Of a DNA stretch of 64,000 bases, positions 43,239 through 51,767 are shown piece by piece. The first letter of the stretch is position 1; each line of letters starts with the position of its first letter. The position numbers were made by a program, and so were the translations under genes. The notes under the pieces are model-generated. The model was not told where the DNA came from. It ran no database searches and saw only the letters and a list, made by a program, of their open reading frames with translations. The stretch is from M3007 sp964646615 (GTDB lineage: Bacteria; Bacteroidota; Bacteroidia; Chitinophagales; Saprospiraceae): assembly GCA_964646615.1 (NCBI GenBank), contig CAZYEV010000085.1:1-64000 (forward strand), in the 5' to 3' direction.

Positions 43239-43312
43239 TAGCGCGGGGGAGGCTTGAACTCCCGACCTTATGATTATGAATCATACGCTCTGACCAGCTG
43301 AGCTACCGCGCC
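43239..43312 (-). tRNA. tRNA-Met (anticodon CAU)
   Basis: A 74-nt cloverleaf on the minus strand. Acceptor stem GGCGCGG/CCGCGCT (one G-U pair), D-arm GCTC/GAGC, anticodon stem TATGA/TCATA with loop TTCATAA, T-arm GGGAG/CTCCC with TTCAAGC loop, discriminator A. The acceptor begins with a G-U pair, not the C-A mismatch of initiators, so it is the elongator type; an Ile-lysidine tRNA(CAU) cannot be fully excluded. It has a -7 element at 43328 and a terminator at 43201. Confidence 0.95.
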
Positions 43313-43327
43313 ATTCCTTTCGGGCTG

Positions 43328-43335
43328 CAAAGATA
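43328..43335 (-). promoter_or_regulatory. -7 element (TATCTTTG) for tRNA-Met
   Basis: Exact TAnnTTTG match on the minus strand, 16 nt before the tRNA 5' end. Confidence 0.7.
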
Positions 43336-43948
43336 CGGGAATGGGAATGAGATAAACAAGATTGGAGGCGAATTTTTAAGACAGTTGGATTTGCTGCTAT
43401 CTCAAAATGAATTTACCTTAATACCCCGAGCGATAGAAAGCCTACCCAGGCCGAATGGCCAGATATACGGCCCATTTGTCATCGTGAGACTTCTCAATTC
43501 ATCAGGTAGTAAGAGCATGACCACCTCTATAACACATCGAACATCCTGACAGATGTTACATCAAATTGTGTTCAGCCCTGAAAGAGGGACTGTTGCGAGG
43601 ATTAGTGGCGTTGAGGAGACCCTTGGTGAACAAGGTTTATGCTGGTGAGAGGCTTCCATCTGAGCCAAAGGGCCTTTTCTGAAATTGTTAACAAGGCCTT
43701 TTTAAACCGCCAGGGTCGCGTAGAAACGCCGAGCAAAACAACGTTCTGCTACCCTCTACGGCCTATGCGTTTTTTTAATTTTTGGCCTGGCTGCAGCGAT
43801 AGGCTGCTCTTTAAGCGCGCCGTCCCGCCCCCCAACAAAAAATACCCCCTCACAGAGTGTCACAAAAAGGGCACACCTTTCGTTTGTGTTTTCACGGCCT
43901 TTGCAATCGCTCTGCTTCGGCGAGCAAGCAGCACAACCGGGCCGACCG
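43336..43948. other. Long gene-poor spacer
   Basis: About 610 bp between the tRNA promoter and the protease promoter. It is more AT-rich at its left end than the flanking genes. A 117-codon frame at 43639-43992 has no recognisable family or start signal, and it runs through the downstream promoter, so I do not call it. I see no tRNA, riboswitch or repeat here. Confidence 0.5.
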
Positions 43949-43956
43949 TACCTTTG
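43949..43956 (+). promoter_or_regulatory. -7 element (TACCTTTG) for the tail-specific protease gene
   Basis: Exact TAnnTTTG match 90 bp before ATG 44046; it lies inside the longer reading frame and excludes the earlier start at 43857. Confidence 0.65.
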
Positions 43957-44045
43957 TTATCGCTTTTGCAATCGCTTATATTTCGCTTATGACACGTTTT
44001 CCCACAGCCGCCGAGCGCGGCAATTATCCACCTGCGCACGCTGAC

Positions 44046-46184
44046 ATGAAATGGAAACCCACCCTGCTGCTCTTTTCTTTCCTGGGCCTGATAGGTACCG
44101 CTTTATGGTTCCACCGCCAGGAGATCTGGCCCGCTACTACCGGGCCAAACCCGCAAAAAGAAGCCCGACTGATGCAGGGCATTCTGAATGGTTTGGAGCG
44201 ATTTCACTACGAGCCCAAAGCCGTAGATGATCAGCTGTCGCGCCAGGTTTTTCATTTTTATCTGAAACAAATAGACGGCGGCAAACGCTTCTTTACCCAG
44301 GCGGACATCAACCAGCTGCTCGTTTTTGAAACGCAGCTGGACGACCAGGCCCGCGCCGGCATCTTCCCCTTCTTCGACCGCACCATGGAACTCTACGACC
44401 AGGCACTGCAGAAAACCCAACAGTGGTATCGCGAGATACTGGCGAAACCCATGGATTTCTCCGCCGAAGCCTACATCGAGGTGGATGGAGAAAAGGTGCA
44501 ATGGACGCGCAACGACGACGAACTGCGCCGCCGCTGGGAGCTGTGGCTCAAGTACGAAGTGCTCGAGCGTATCCACAACACTATGAAGGAGCAGGAGAAG
44601 CCTGAATTCTCTGGCGAAAAGAAAAGTCGCGACTCCCTTGAGGCTGAAGCGCGTCAGAAAACGCTCGAAGTTTATGACCGATGGTTCAAGCGCTTGCAAC
44701 GCCGCGACCGCGACCGCCGCATGGAAGGCTACTTAAATGCCTTTATCGGCGTCTTTGACCCGCATTCTGGCTATTTCTCACCCCAGGAAAAAGCCGATTT
44801 CGACGTTAGCATGTCGGGCAAATTGGAAGGCATCGGCGCGCGCCTGCAAAGCGACGGCGAAAAAACCACCGTCATCGAAATTGTGCCCGGTGGGCCGGCC
44901 TGGAAGCAGAAACAGCTCGAAGTCAAAGACGTCATCCTCAAGGTAGCCCAGGGCGACGACGAACCGGTGGACGTCATGGGCATGGAGATCGGCGATGTCG
45001 TGGCCAAAATCCGCGGCCCCAAAGGCACCACCGTCCGGCTGACAGTGCAAAAACCCGACGGCTCCATCCGTGTCATCTCCATCGTGCGCGATGTGGTTAT
45101 CACTGAAGAGGCCATGGCCAAGTCGCTGCTCCTCAGTACGAAAGGTAGCGGAGATAAAATCGGCTATATCTTTCTGCCCAAGTTTTACGCCGACTTCACG
45201 CCGCAGGGGGTTACTTCTTGCGCTGAAGATGTGGCCAAAGAAATCGAAAAGCTCAAGCGCGAAGGCGCCAAAGGCATCATCCTTGACCTGCGCAACAACG
45301 GCGGCGGTTCGCTGCGCGATGTGGTGCGCATGTCGGGCTTTTTCATCGAAACTGGCCCTATTGTTCAGGTTAAAAGCCGCAACCGCGCGCCCGAAATCAA
45401 CGACGACACAGACCCGCGCGTGCAGTATAGTGGCCCGCTCATCATCATGGTCAACGGCGCCAGCGCCTCCGCCTCCGAAATCATCGCTGCAGCCCTGCAA
45501 GATTACGGGCGCGCCCTCATCGTAGGCGCTGCTTACACGTACGGAAAAGGCACCGTGCAGCGCTTCTGGGACTTAGACTACTCCACCAGCGACGCCAGCG
45601 TGAAACCGCTGGGCCAGATGAAGGTAACTATCCAGAAATTCTACCGCATCACTGGCCAGACGACCCAACTCGAAGGTGTCAAGCCCGACATCGTGCTGCC
45701 CGACACCTATAACTATTATGACTACGGAGAGCGCGAAAATGAGTACTCGTTGCCGGCCACCAGCATCGAGCCGCTGCAGTTTTCGCAAAAGGTGTACAAC
45801 GTAACGCCCGTAATCGAGCAACTCAAAAAAGAAAGCGCTCGCCGTGTCAAGGCCGATCCTACGTTCCAGAAAATCGAGGAAAACGCCCAGCGCTTCCGCC
45901 GGCAAAGGGAGCAAACCCGCATGCCGGTGCAGTGGGATGCTTTCTTCCGACAGCAGAAAAAGAACGAAGAAGAGGCGAAGCGATTTGAAAACATGCTCAC
46001 GCCCATCGAAGACTTCGCCATCACGAACCTCGCCGCTGACCTGCCGAACATTCAGAGCGACACTTCCCGAACAGCGCGCAACGAAAGCTGGATTAACGAA
46101 CGCCAGAAAGACATCCAGCTCTACGAGACGCTCCGAATCATGCAGGACATGATCCGCCTCAACACGCTGGCCTCTCGAAAATAG
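44046..46184 (+). CDS. prc: Tail-specific (carboxy-terminal processing) protease, S41 family
   Basis: 712 residues from ATG 44046, which opens an N-terminal signal anchor (LLLFSFLGLIGTALWF). Domains in order: an alpha-helical N-domain at about 40-230, a PDZ domain at about 255-350 (SMSGKLEGIGARLQ), and the S41 catalytic core. The core has the Ser/Lys dyad: serine motif NGASASASE around residues 471-480 and the Lys in TYGKGTVQ. A C-terminal DUF3340-like helical tail follows. Such proteases trim C-termini of envelope proteins and peptidoglycan hydrolases in the periplasm. The size and tail match the E. coli Prc type rather than short CtpA. A strong terminator follows. Confidence 0.93.
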   Translation: MKWKPTLLLFSFLGLIGTALWFHRQEIWPATTGPNPQKEARLMQGILNGLERFHYEPKAVDDQLSRQVFHFYLKQIDGGKRFFTQADINQLLVFETQLDDQARAGIFPFFDRTMELYDQALQKTQQWYREILAKPMDFSAEAYIEVDGEKVQWTRNDDELRRRWELWLKYEVLERIHNTMKEQEKPEFSGEKKSRDSLEAEARQKTLEVYDRWFKRLQRRDRDRRMEGYLNAFIGVFDPHSGYFSPQEKADFDVSMSGKLEGIGARLQSDGEKTTVIEIVPGGPAWKQKQLEVKDVILKVAQGDDEPVDVMGMEIGDVVAKIRGPKGTTVRLTVQKPDGSIRVISIVRDVVITEEAMAKSLLLSTKGSGDKIGYIFLPKFYADFTPQGVTSCAEDVAKEIEKLKREGAKGIILDLRNNGGGSLRDVVRMSGFFIETGPIVQVKSRNRAPEINDDTDPRVQYSGPLIIMVNGASASASEIIAAALQDYGRALIVGAAYTYGKGTVQRFWDLDYSTSDASVKPLGQMKVTIQKFYRITGQTTQLEGVKPDIVLPDTYNYYDYGERENEYSLPATSIEPLQFSQKVYNVTPVIEQLKKESARRVKADPTFQKIEENAQRFRRQREQTRMPVQWDAFFRQQKKNEEEAKRFENMLTPIEDFAITNLAADLPNIQSDTSRTARNESWINERQKDIQLYETLRIMQDMIRLNTLASRK

Positions 46185-46204
46185 TTTGCTCTAAAGCGCC
46201 TTCT

Positions 46205-46249
46205 GCGGGCGGTAGTCGGGCATCCTCAGGCTACCGCCCGCTTTCTTTT
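46205..46249 (+). terminator. Strong terminator after the protease gene
   Basis: Perfect 11-bp stem GCGGGCGGTAG/CTACCGCCCGC with a 15-nt loop followed by TTTCTTTT. Confidence 0.9.
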
Positions 46250-46340
46250 GGGCCGTTACGCGCGCGCCCGACGGCGACTGCTCCGCTTTCCAAAAATTTT
46301 CACATTTTTTTAACTGCGTTGGTTAATCCATTGGTTTTTA

Positions 46341-46348
46341 TACCTTTG
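46341..46348 (+). promoter_or_regulatory. -7 element (TACCTTTG) for the first NlpC/P60 gene
   Basis: Exact TAnnTTTG match, with TTGG about 18 bp upstream as a possible -33 element. Confidence 0.65.
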
Positions 46349-46478
46349 CCTCCGGTAAGTGCGCCGGTTTGTCCGGTTTTTGCGCCTTTTTCTTTAATCC
46401 ACCTCCATCTTTCACTGCCGTCAAATGCTTTCCGTTCTTCCTCTGCAGGAAGGTCTGACGAAAAATCCGTTTCTGCTT

Positions 46479-46997
46479 ATGAACGACTCTTGCAGTAGTA
46501 AGCGCCCCATCACCAAATGTTCTCTTCTCCTCTTTACGTTCCTTCTTCTGCTGGTTTCAAGTTTGGGAGTGTCTTTCCGTCCGGTGCGTATGCTGGACCC
46601 TGAAATGCTCCAGATGCGCGAAGAAATCGTGCAATACGCCCAAACCTTCATCGGCTTGCCGTACCGATACGCCAGCCGCAGCCCTGAGAAAGGCTTCGAT
46701 TGCTCAGGGTTCACCAGCTACATCCTCTCCAAGTATGATGTTCCGTTGTCGCCCAGCTCGCGTATGCAAGCGCTGCAGGGTAAGCGCGTGCCACTGAGCG
46801 AGGTGGTGCCCGGCGACCTGCTGTTCTTCGGCTACAAGGGCCGTATTCACCACGTAGCCCTTGTGGTGGAGAACACCCCCGGCGGCATTGTCTGCATCCA
46901 CAGCACCCGCCGCGGCGTCGTGCTGGAGAATGTACACGCTTCGTCGTACTGGCGTCCGCGCGTGCTCTTCGCCCGCGACGTACTGGGCGAGCGCTAA
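46479..46997 (+). CDS. NlpC/P60-family peptidoglycan endopeptidase, paralogue 1
   Basis: 172 residues from ATG 46479, which opens a signal-anchor (LLLFTFLLLLVSS); an in-frame ATG at 46425 is possible. The C40 peptidase domain has the catalytic Cys in GFDCSGFTSYIL, the His in RIHHVALVVE and the polar third residue in ICIHSTRRG. It cleaves peptide stems of peptidoglycan in the periplasm. It is about 50% alike in the domain to the next gene, pointing to a tandem duplication, but the N-termini differ (signal anchor here, lipobox there). Confidence 0.9.
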   Translation: MNDSCSSKRPITKCSLLLFTFLLLLVSSLGVSFRPVRMLDPEMLQMREEIVQYAQTFIGLPYRYASRSPEKGFDCSGFTSYILSKYDVPLSPSSRMQALQGKRVPLSEVVPGDLLFFGYKGRIHHVALVVENTPGGIVCIHSTRRGVVLENVHASSYWRPRVLFARDVLGER

Positions 46998-47098
46998 CCG
47001 CGCTAAAAACGCTTCCGGCCGGCGCCCCACAAGGCCAGGCCGATGCAAGGAAAACACTACCCTGACAGGAACACACTGCTTACAAAGCGAAAAATGAA

Positions 47099-47133
47099 GC
47101 GGTTGTTGGACATCCTTCGACAACCGTTTTTTT
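47099..47133 (+). terminator. Terminator between the two NlpC/P60 genes
   Basis: Perfect stem CGGTTGT/ACAACCG with a 13-nt loop followed by seven Ts. The two paralogues are thus separate transcription units. Confidence 0.85.
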
Positions 47134-47244
47134 ATTTATTTTGCTGAAATACAGACGAAAACGCTTGAGGCAGCATACCGGTAAACACTTCCGACAGGCG
47201 AATGGGCGTTCTATGGCTTTCTCAAAAAAATCTTGCCCTCGCCG

Positions 47245-47769
47245 ATGCTTCACGCTTGCACCTTGCGCCATTGCGCCGTTGCTCTATCGCTGAGTCTGCT
47301 TGTGTTTTCCTGTACGCCCGCACGTAAAGCGGCCACTGGCTCGGGGCGTGTGCCGCCACCCAGCACCGCCGAAGCTCGCCTGCGGCAGGAAATTGTGCGT
47401 TATGCCCTTCAGCTGCGCGGTACGTCGTACCGATACGCCGGCAAAGAACCGTCCACCGGCTTCGATTGCTCGGGGTTCACCAGCTACGTCCTGCGCCAGT
47501 TCAACATCACCGTTTCGCCCGCCTCTTCCCTCCAGGCGCGCGAGGGTACGCCCATACCGCTCAGGCAGGTGCAACCGGGTGATATTATTGTCTTTGGCAA
47601 AAACCCGCGCAACATCCAGCACGTTGCTTTGGTCGTGGAAAACCGACCCGAAGGCATCATCGTCGTCCACAGCACCAACACGCGCGGCGTTGTCTCCGAA
47701 AATATTTCTACCTCTTCCTATTGGCAGCCGCTCATCCTGGAAGCGCGCAACGTCATCGGGCGCCGATAA
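47245..47769 (+). CDS. NlpC/P60-family lipoprotein, paralogue 2
   Basis: 174 residues from ATG 47245; a TTG four codons upstream is rejected. A signal peptide with lipobox VFSC anchors it as a lipoprotein. The C40 domain has the catalytic Cys in GFDCSGFTSYVL, the His in IQHVALVVENR and the third residue in IVVHSTNTRG. It hydrolyses peptidoglycan stem peptides, probably at a different membrane from the anchored paralogue upstream. Confidence 0.92.
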   Translation: MLHACTLRHCAVALSLSLLVFSCTPARKAATGSGRVPPPSTAEARLRQEIVRYALQLRGTSYRYAGKEPSTGFDCSGFTSYVLRQFNITVSPASSLQAREGTPIPLRQVQPGDIIVFGKNPRNIQHVALVVENRPEGIIVVHSTNTRGVVSENISTSSYWQPLILEARNVIGRR

Positions 47770-47869
47770 GCCCAAAACAGCACAGCTATTGTGGGGCACC
47801 CGCTCCGCAGTGCTCTATTCCACGGGCTTTGCCCGCTGCCTGCCTCGCTTTTTTCTTTAGAAGAACTCG

Positions 47870-47877
47870 TACTTTTG
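47870..47877 (+). promoter_or_regulatory. -7 element (TACTTTTG) for the 47898 gene
   Basis: Exact TAnnTTTG match 21 bp before the ATG. Confidence 0.6.
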
Positions 47878-47897
47878 TTGGCAAAAGCGCCAACGCC

Positions 47898-48200
47898 ATG
47901 AAACTTAAACGCATATACCCCCGTCGGATACAGGATAAATTTTACCTCTCTCGCCTGTTCGATGCCTTGCTGCAAACCCTGGAGGATAGCCCTCTGCAGG
48001 TCAGGCCTAAGGCCCTGAGTTACGACACCCAAATCCCGGAGCGCGTCCTGGCGCGGCTACGCAATTTGCACCGCGACCCCGAAGATGCGCCCAATATCTA
48101 TGCAGAGGACTACCACGTTATCTTCCCGCACATTCTGATACGGTACCCCACGGTGCGCATGTTTGAACTACCCGACGGCTCCTTCTTCTTCCAGATGTAG
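47898..48200 (+). CDS. Small conserved-looking protein of unknown function
   Basis: 100 residues from ATG 47898, chosen because the promoter at 47870 directly precedes it. It is basic at the start (MKLKRIYPRRIQDKFYLSRL) and aromatic at the end (PDGSFFFQM), with no signal peptide or membrane helix. I do not recognise the family. It precedes the Nfu gene by 55 bp on the same strand and may share its transcript, so a link to iron-sulfur assembly or repair is possible but unsupported. Confidence 0.65.
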   Translation: MKLKRIYPRRIQDKFYLSRLFDALLQTLEDSPLQVRPKALSYDTQIPERVLARLRNLHRDPEDAPNIYAEDYHVIFPHILIRYPTVRMFELPDGSFFFQM

Positions 48201-48255
48201 GCGAACCAAACGCCGCCAGTCTTGTTTCAAAGCGGCATATAAAACGCATATTCGC

Positions 48256-48867
48256 ATGGAAAACACTGTCGCAAAAGGCCCTGTCATGCTCTACACAGAG
48301 CAGACGCCCAATCCGGAGGCCCTTAAATACGTAACTAATCGCCTGCTTCACCGCGGTATTGCCGATTTTAAGGATAAAGACTTAGCCGCCCAGTGGAGCC
48401 CCATGGCCCATTCCCTCATGGAGCTGCCCTACGTCAAGAGTGTCTATTTCAACAACAACTACATCACCATCACCAAGGAAATGAACTACGATTGGGCCGA
48501 TATTATGCTGCGGCTCAAAGAGTTCATTAAAGAATACTTAGAGAAAGGCGGTGAAATCATTCGCGAGGGCTTTGCCGAGTTTTGGGACAAGCACCAGGCG
48601 GAGCAAAATGCTGCTCAGTTTACCGGCGAAGAGGGCGAAATCGCCCGCCGTGTCAAGGAACTCATTGACACCTACGTCAAGCCCGCTGTAGAGATGGACG
48701 GTGGCAATATCGAGTTCAAGGCTTTCGAGAAAGGCCGCGTCTATGTAACCATGCAAGGCTCCTGTAGTGGCTGCCCGTCGTCCACCGTTACGCTGAAGGC
48801 CGGCATCGAGGGCATGCTCAAGCGCATGGTGCCGGAGGTTACGGAGGTCATTCAGGAAATGGAGTAA
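48256..48867 (+). CDS. Nfu-type iron-sulfur scaffold protein
   Basis: 203 residues from ATG 48256. An N-terminal Nfu_N (Scaffold) domain at about 10-90 (YTEQTPNPEALKYV) is followed by a C-terminal NifU-like domain at about 125-200 with the cluster-binding CxxC in GSCSGCPSS. It carries and delivers [4Fe-4S] clusters to client enzymes; NadA in this window is a typical client class. The two-domain layout matches mitochondrial NFU1 and Bacteroidota Nfu proteins. Confidence 0.94.
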   Translation: MENTVAKGPVMLYTEQTPNPEALKYVTNRLLHRGIADFKDKDLAAQWSPMAHSLMELPYVKSVYFNNNYITITKEMNYDWADIMLRLKEFIKEYLEKGGEIIREGFAEFWDKHQAEQNAAQFTGEEGEIARRVKELIDTYVKPAVEMDGGNIEFKAFEKGRVYVTMQGSCSGCPSSTVTLKAGIEGMLKRMVPEVTEVIQEME

Positions 48868-48994
48868 GGGCCACTCACACACAATGAAAAACAGCAATTA
48901 GCCGGCGCCTCAGACAGATAAGGTGGAACCCTTTAAGCGCGTGAGGCCGAGTAGTGCCGTCATTTTGCTCTGAAACCGCAAGAGCATGGCTTTC

Positions 48995-49023
48995 CGGGGA
49001 ATACGCCCCGAGCACGGCTTTTT
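48995..49023 (+). terminator. Hairpin upstream of the mfd-like gene
   Basis: Stem CGGGG/CCCCG with a 6-nt loop, then GGCTTTTTTC. It lies between nfu and the mfd-like ATG at 49073 and argues against the earlier in-frame ATG at 48986. Confidence 0.45.
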
Positions 49024-49072
49024 TCGGCATTTGGCCGCTGCTGAAGTTCGGATTTTTCCAGATGTTTGCCCC

Positions 49073-51529
49073 ATGACACAGCCGTCTGCTCCGCTGGTTC
49101 ACGTTGACTTCTCAGGAAGCCCCCAGCCGAGTTTTAATAAAAACTTTGACCTTCTCATCCGCGCCTTGCGCGAGTGGCAGGACAAGGGGTACGAGCTGTT
49201 CATCTGCTCCGACAACCCCAAGCAGCTCAACCGCTTGCAGGCCATTTTTAAGGACCTGAAAGCCGGTGTTTCGTGGCATCCGGTTGAGCATGCGCTCTCA
49301 GCGGGTTTTGTGGACGATACGCTGAAGATTGCCTGTTTCACCGACCACCAGATCTTCCAGCGCTTCCACGCTTACAAGCTGCGCACGGGCTTCACGCGCG
49401 AGCAAGCCCTCAACGTGCGCCTGCTGCGCGAACTGCAGCCGGGCGACTTCGTTACGCACGTGGACTACGGCATCGGGCGCTATTCGGGCCTGCAAAAAAT
49501 CGAAATTGGCGGCCAGGTGCAGGAAGCCGTCCGGTTAGTTTACAAGAACAACGACCTGCTCTACGTCAGCATCCATTCGCTGCATAAAATCTCCAAATAC
49601 ATCGGCAAGGATGGCGACGCTCCGCAACTGTCGAAGCTCGGCTCTGATGCCTGGAAACAGCTCAAAGCGCGCACCAAGCGCAAAATCAAAGACATTGCTG
49701 CCGAGCTCATCCGCCTTTATGCCAAACGGCGCGCCTCGCCGGCGCACGCCTTCCCGCCCGACGGCTACCTGCAAAACGAACTGGAAGCCAGCTTCATCTA
49801 CGAAGACACGCCCGACCAGTACCGCGCCACCCAGGAGGTAAAGGCCGATATGGAGAAACCCTACCCGATGGACCGCCTCATCTGTGGCGATGTAGGGTTT
49901 GGTAAAACGGAAATAGCCATCCGCGCGGCCTTCAAAGCCGCCACCGACGGCAAACAAACGGCCGTGCTGGTGCCCACGACCATCCTGGCCCTCCAGCATT
50001 GGCGCACCTTCAGCGAACGCCTCATGGAATTCCCCGTAACGGTGGACTACCTCAACCGCTTCCGAAGCGCTCGCGAACGCAAAGAGGTGCTGGAAAAATT
50101 GGCCAAAGGACAGATTGACATCATCATCGGTACCCACGCCCTGCTGGGTAAAGACGTCAAGTTCAAAGACCTGGGGCTGCTCATCATTGACGAAGAGCAA
50201 AAATTCGGCGTCGCCGCCAAAGAAAAACTGCGCGCTTTGCAGGTCAACGTACACACGCTGACACTGACGGCCACTCCCATCCCGCGTACGCTGCAGTTCA
50301 GCCTGATGGCTGCGCGCGACATGAGCATCCTGCGCACGCCACCGCCTAACCGACAGCCCATTCACACCGAAGTGCGGGTGTTTGATGAAAAACTCATCCA
50401 GGACGCTATTTACTACGAAGTTCACCGCGGCGGCCAGGTCTTTTTTGTCCACAACCGCGTTACCGAACTGCCCAAAATCGTCGGCCTTTTGCAGCGCTTG
50501 TGTCCCGATTTGGACATTGCTATGGCCCACGGCCAAATGGAGGCAGAAAAATTGGAGAAGGTGCTCTTGGAATTCATTGACCGCAAGTACGATGTGCTGG
50601 TGAGCACCAACATCATTGAGACGGGTCTGGATATTCCGAACGCCAACACCATCATCATCAACCGGGCCGACATGTTTGGCCTGAGCGACCTGCACCAGCT
50701 GCGCGGGCGCGTGGGCCGCTCCAACGTGCGCGCCTTTTGCTACCTGCTGTCGCCCCCGATGAGCACCCTGACACCCGAAACGCGCAAGCGGCTGCGCACC
50801 ATCGAAGAGTTCAGCGAACTGGGCGACGGCTTCCAGGTGGCCATGCGCGACTTAGACATCCGCGGCGCGGGCAACCTGCTGGGTGCCGAACAGTCGGGCT
50901 TCATCGCCGACATTGGCTACGAAACGTATCAGAAAATCCTGGACGAAGCCATTCAAGAACTCAAAGAGACCGACTTCAAAGACCTGTTCAAAGACGACCT
51001 GGCCAGAAAAGGCGCTTATGTGCGCGATGTAACCATCGAAACGGATGTAGAAATGCTCATCCCGGACGAATACGTCTCGAACACCAGCGAGCGCCTGAGC
51101 CTGTACACGCAGCTGAACGACATCGAAGACGAATCTGGCATCGAGGCCTTTGCCCACATGCTGCGCGACCGCTTTGGCCCACTGCCGCCGCAGGTGCATG
51201 CGCTTTTTGAGGCCCTGCGCCTGCGCTGGCTATGCAAACCGCTGGGCTTCGAGCGCCTGTCGCTCAAAGGGCACAAGTTGCGCTGCTATTTCCTCAGCAA
51301 TCCGCAGTCCTCGTTTTTCGAGACCGAACAGTTTCAGCGCCTGATGCAATTTGTAGCCGAAAAAGGGCGCATCATGGGCTTATCGCTTAAGCAAACTCCG
51401 CGCGAGCTCATCGTCATTCGGGAAGATGTGCGCACCATCCAGCAGGCTAAGCGCACTCTGGAGCAGCTGGCCGAAGTGTGCGGCGTAATGCCAACCACCC
51501 AGGCGCCCCAGCATCAGGCTAATGGCTGA
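49073..51529 (+). CDS. mfd: Mfd-like transcription-repair coupling factor lacking the UvrB-like N-terminal module
   Basis: 818 residues from ATG 49073, against about 1100-1150 in normal Mfd. The protein starts at the segment HVDFSGSPQPSFNKNFDLL, which lies about 330 residues into ordinary Bacteroidota Mfd. Present: part of domain 3, the RNA-polymerase-interaction CarD-like domain (about 120-180, VTHVDYGIGRYSGLQ), the RecG-like translocase (Walker A Lys278 in GDVGFGKTE; DEEQ at 373-376; GRVGRSN), and the C-terminal TRCF domain. Absent: domains 1a-2-1b that bind UvrA. It may displace stalled RNA polymerase without recruiting UvrA. There is no room upstream for the missing part, as nfu ends at 48867. 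Confidence 0.9.
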   Translation: MTQPSAPLVHVDFSGSPQPSFNKNFDLLIRALREWQDKGYELFICSDNPKQLNRLQAIFKDLKAGVSWHPVEHALSAGFVDDTLKIACFTDHQIFQRFHAYKLRTGFTREQALNVRLLRELQPGDFVTHVDYGIGRYSGLQKIEIGGQVQEAVRLVYKNNDLLYVSIHSLHKISKYIGKDGDAPQLSKLGSDAWKQLKARTKRKIKDIAAELIRLYAKRRASPAHAFPPDGYLQNELEASFIYEDTPDQYRATQEVKADMEKPYPMDRLICGDVGFGKTEIAIRAAFKAATDGKQTAVLVPTTILALQHWRTFSERLMEFPVTVDYLNRFRSARERKEVLEKLAKGQIDIIIGTHALLGKDVKFKDLGLLIIDEEQKFGVAAKEKLRALQVNVHTLTLTATPIPRTLQFSLMAARDMSILRTPPPNRQPIHTEVRVFDEKLIQDAIYYEVHRGGQVFFVHNRVTELPKIVGLLQRLCPDLDIAMAHGQMEAEKLEKVLLEFIDRKYDVLVSTNIIETGLDIPNANTIIINRADMFGLSDLHQLRGRVGRSNVRAFCYLLSPPMSTLTPETRKRLRTIEEFSELGDGFQVAMRDLDIRGAGNLLGAEQSGFIADIGYETYQKILDEAIQELKETDFKDLFKDDLARKGAYVRDVTIETDVEMLIPDEYVSNTSERLSLYTQLNDIEDESGIEAFAHMLRDRFGPLPPQVHALFEALRLRWLCKPLGFERLSLKGHKLRCYFLSNPQSSFFETEQFQRLMQFVAEKGRIMGLSLKQTPRELIVIREDVRTIQQAKRTLEQLAEVCGVMPTTQAPQHQANG

Positions 51530-51538
51530 CGAAAACAG

Positions 51539-51552
51539 ACGCTCTTTAGCGT
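51539..51552 (+). terminator. Small hairpin after the mfd-like gene
   Basis: ACGCT-CTTT-AGCGT, 10 bp after the stop, followed by TCTTTATT; same design as the hairpin after cutA at 34376. Confidence 0.5.
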
Positions 51553-51732
51553 TCTTTATTGCCACCACGCCAGGTCGGACGCCAAGTATCTTCCTGCGCT
51601 CTACGCTTTGACTGTGGCTTGTCGAGCGTGGCTCTGGCGAACGCTCTTTTACTGTGGGTTCTGAAGAGTACGGACTGTTAAAAACTTCCTAAACCCCCTG
51701 GTGGCCCAACCAGCGCCAGTAGCACTTGCCCA

Positions 51733-51740
51733 TACCTTTG
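51733..51740 (+). promoter_or_regulatory. -7 element (TACCTTTG) for the DUF2490 gene
   Basis: Exact TAnnTTTG match 28 bp before ATG 51768. Confidence 0.65.
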
Positions 51741-51767
51741 AGGGCTTAATTGAATATCGTTAGTACC

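Noticed and set aside
43239..43312. Initiator tRNA-fMet
   Set aside because: The acceptor stem starts with a G-U pair rather than the unpaired C1-A72 of initiators.
43639..43992. A 117-codon plus-strand reading frame in the spacer after tRNA-Met
   Set aside because: It runs across the promoter of the protease gene, has no recognisable domain and no start signal.
48986..49072. Start of the mfd-like gene at ATG 48986
   Set aside because: The segment spans a terminator-like hairpin with a T-run and shows no Mfd resemblance.
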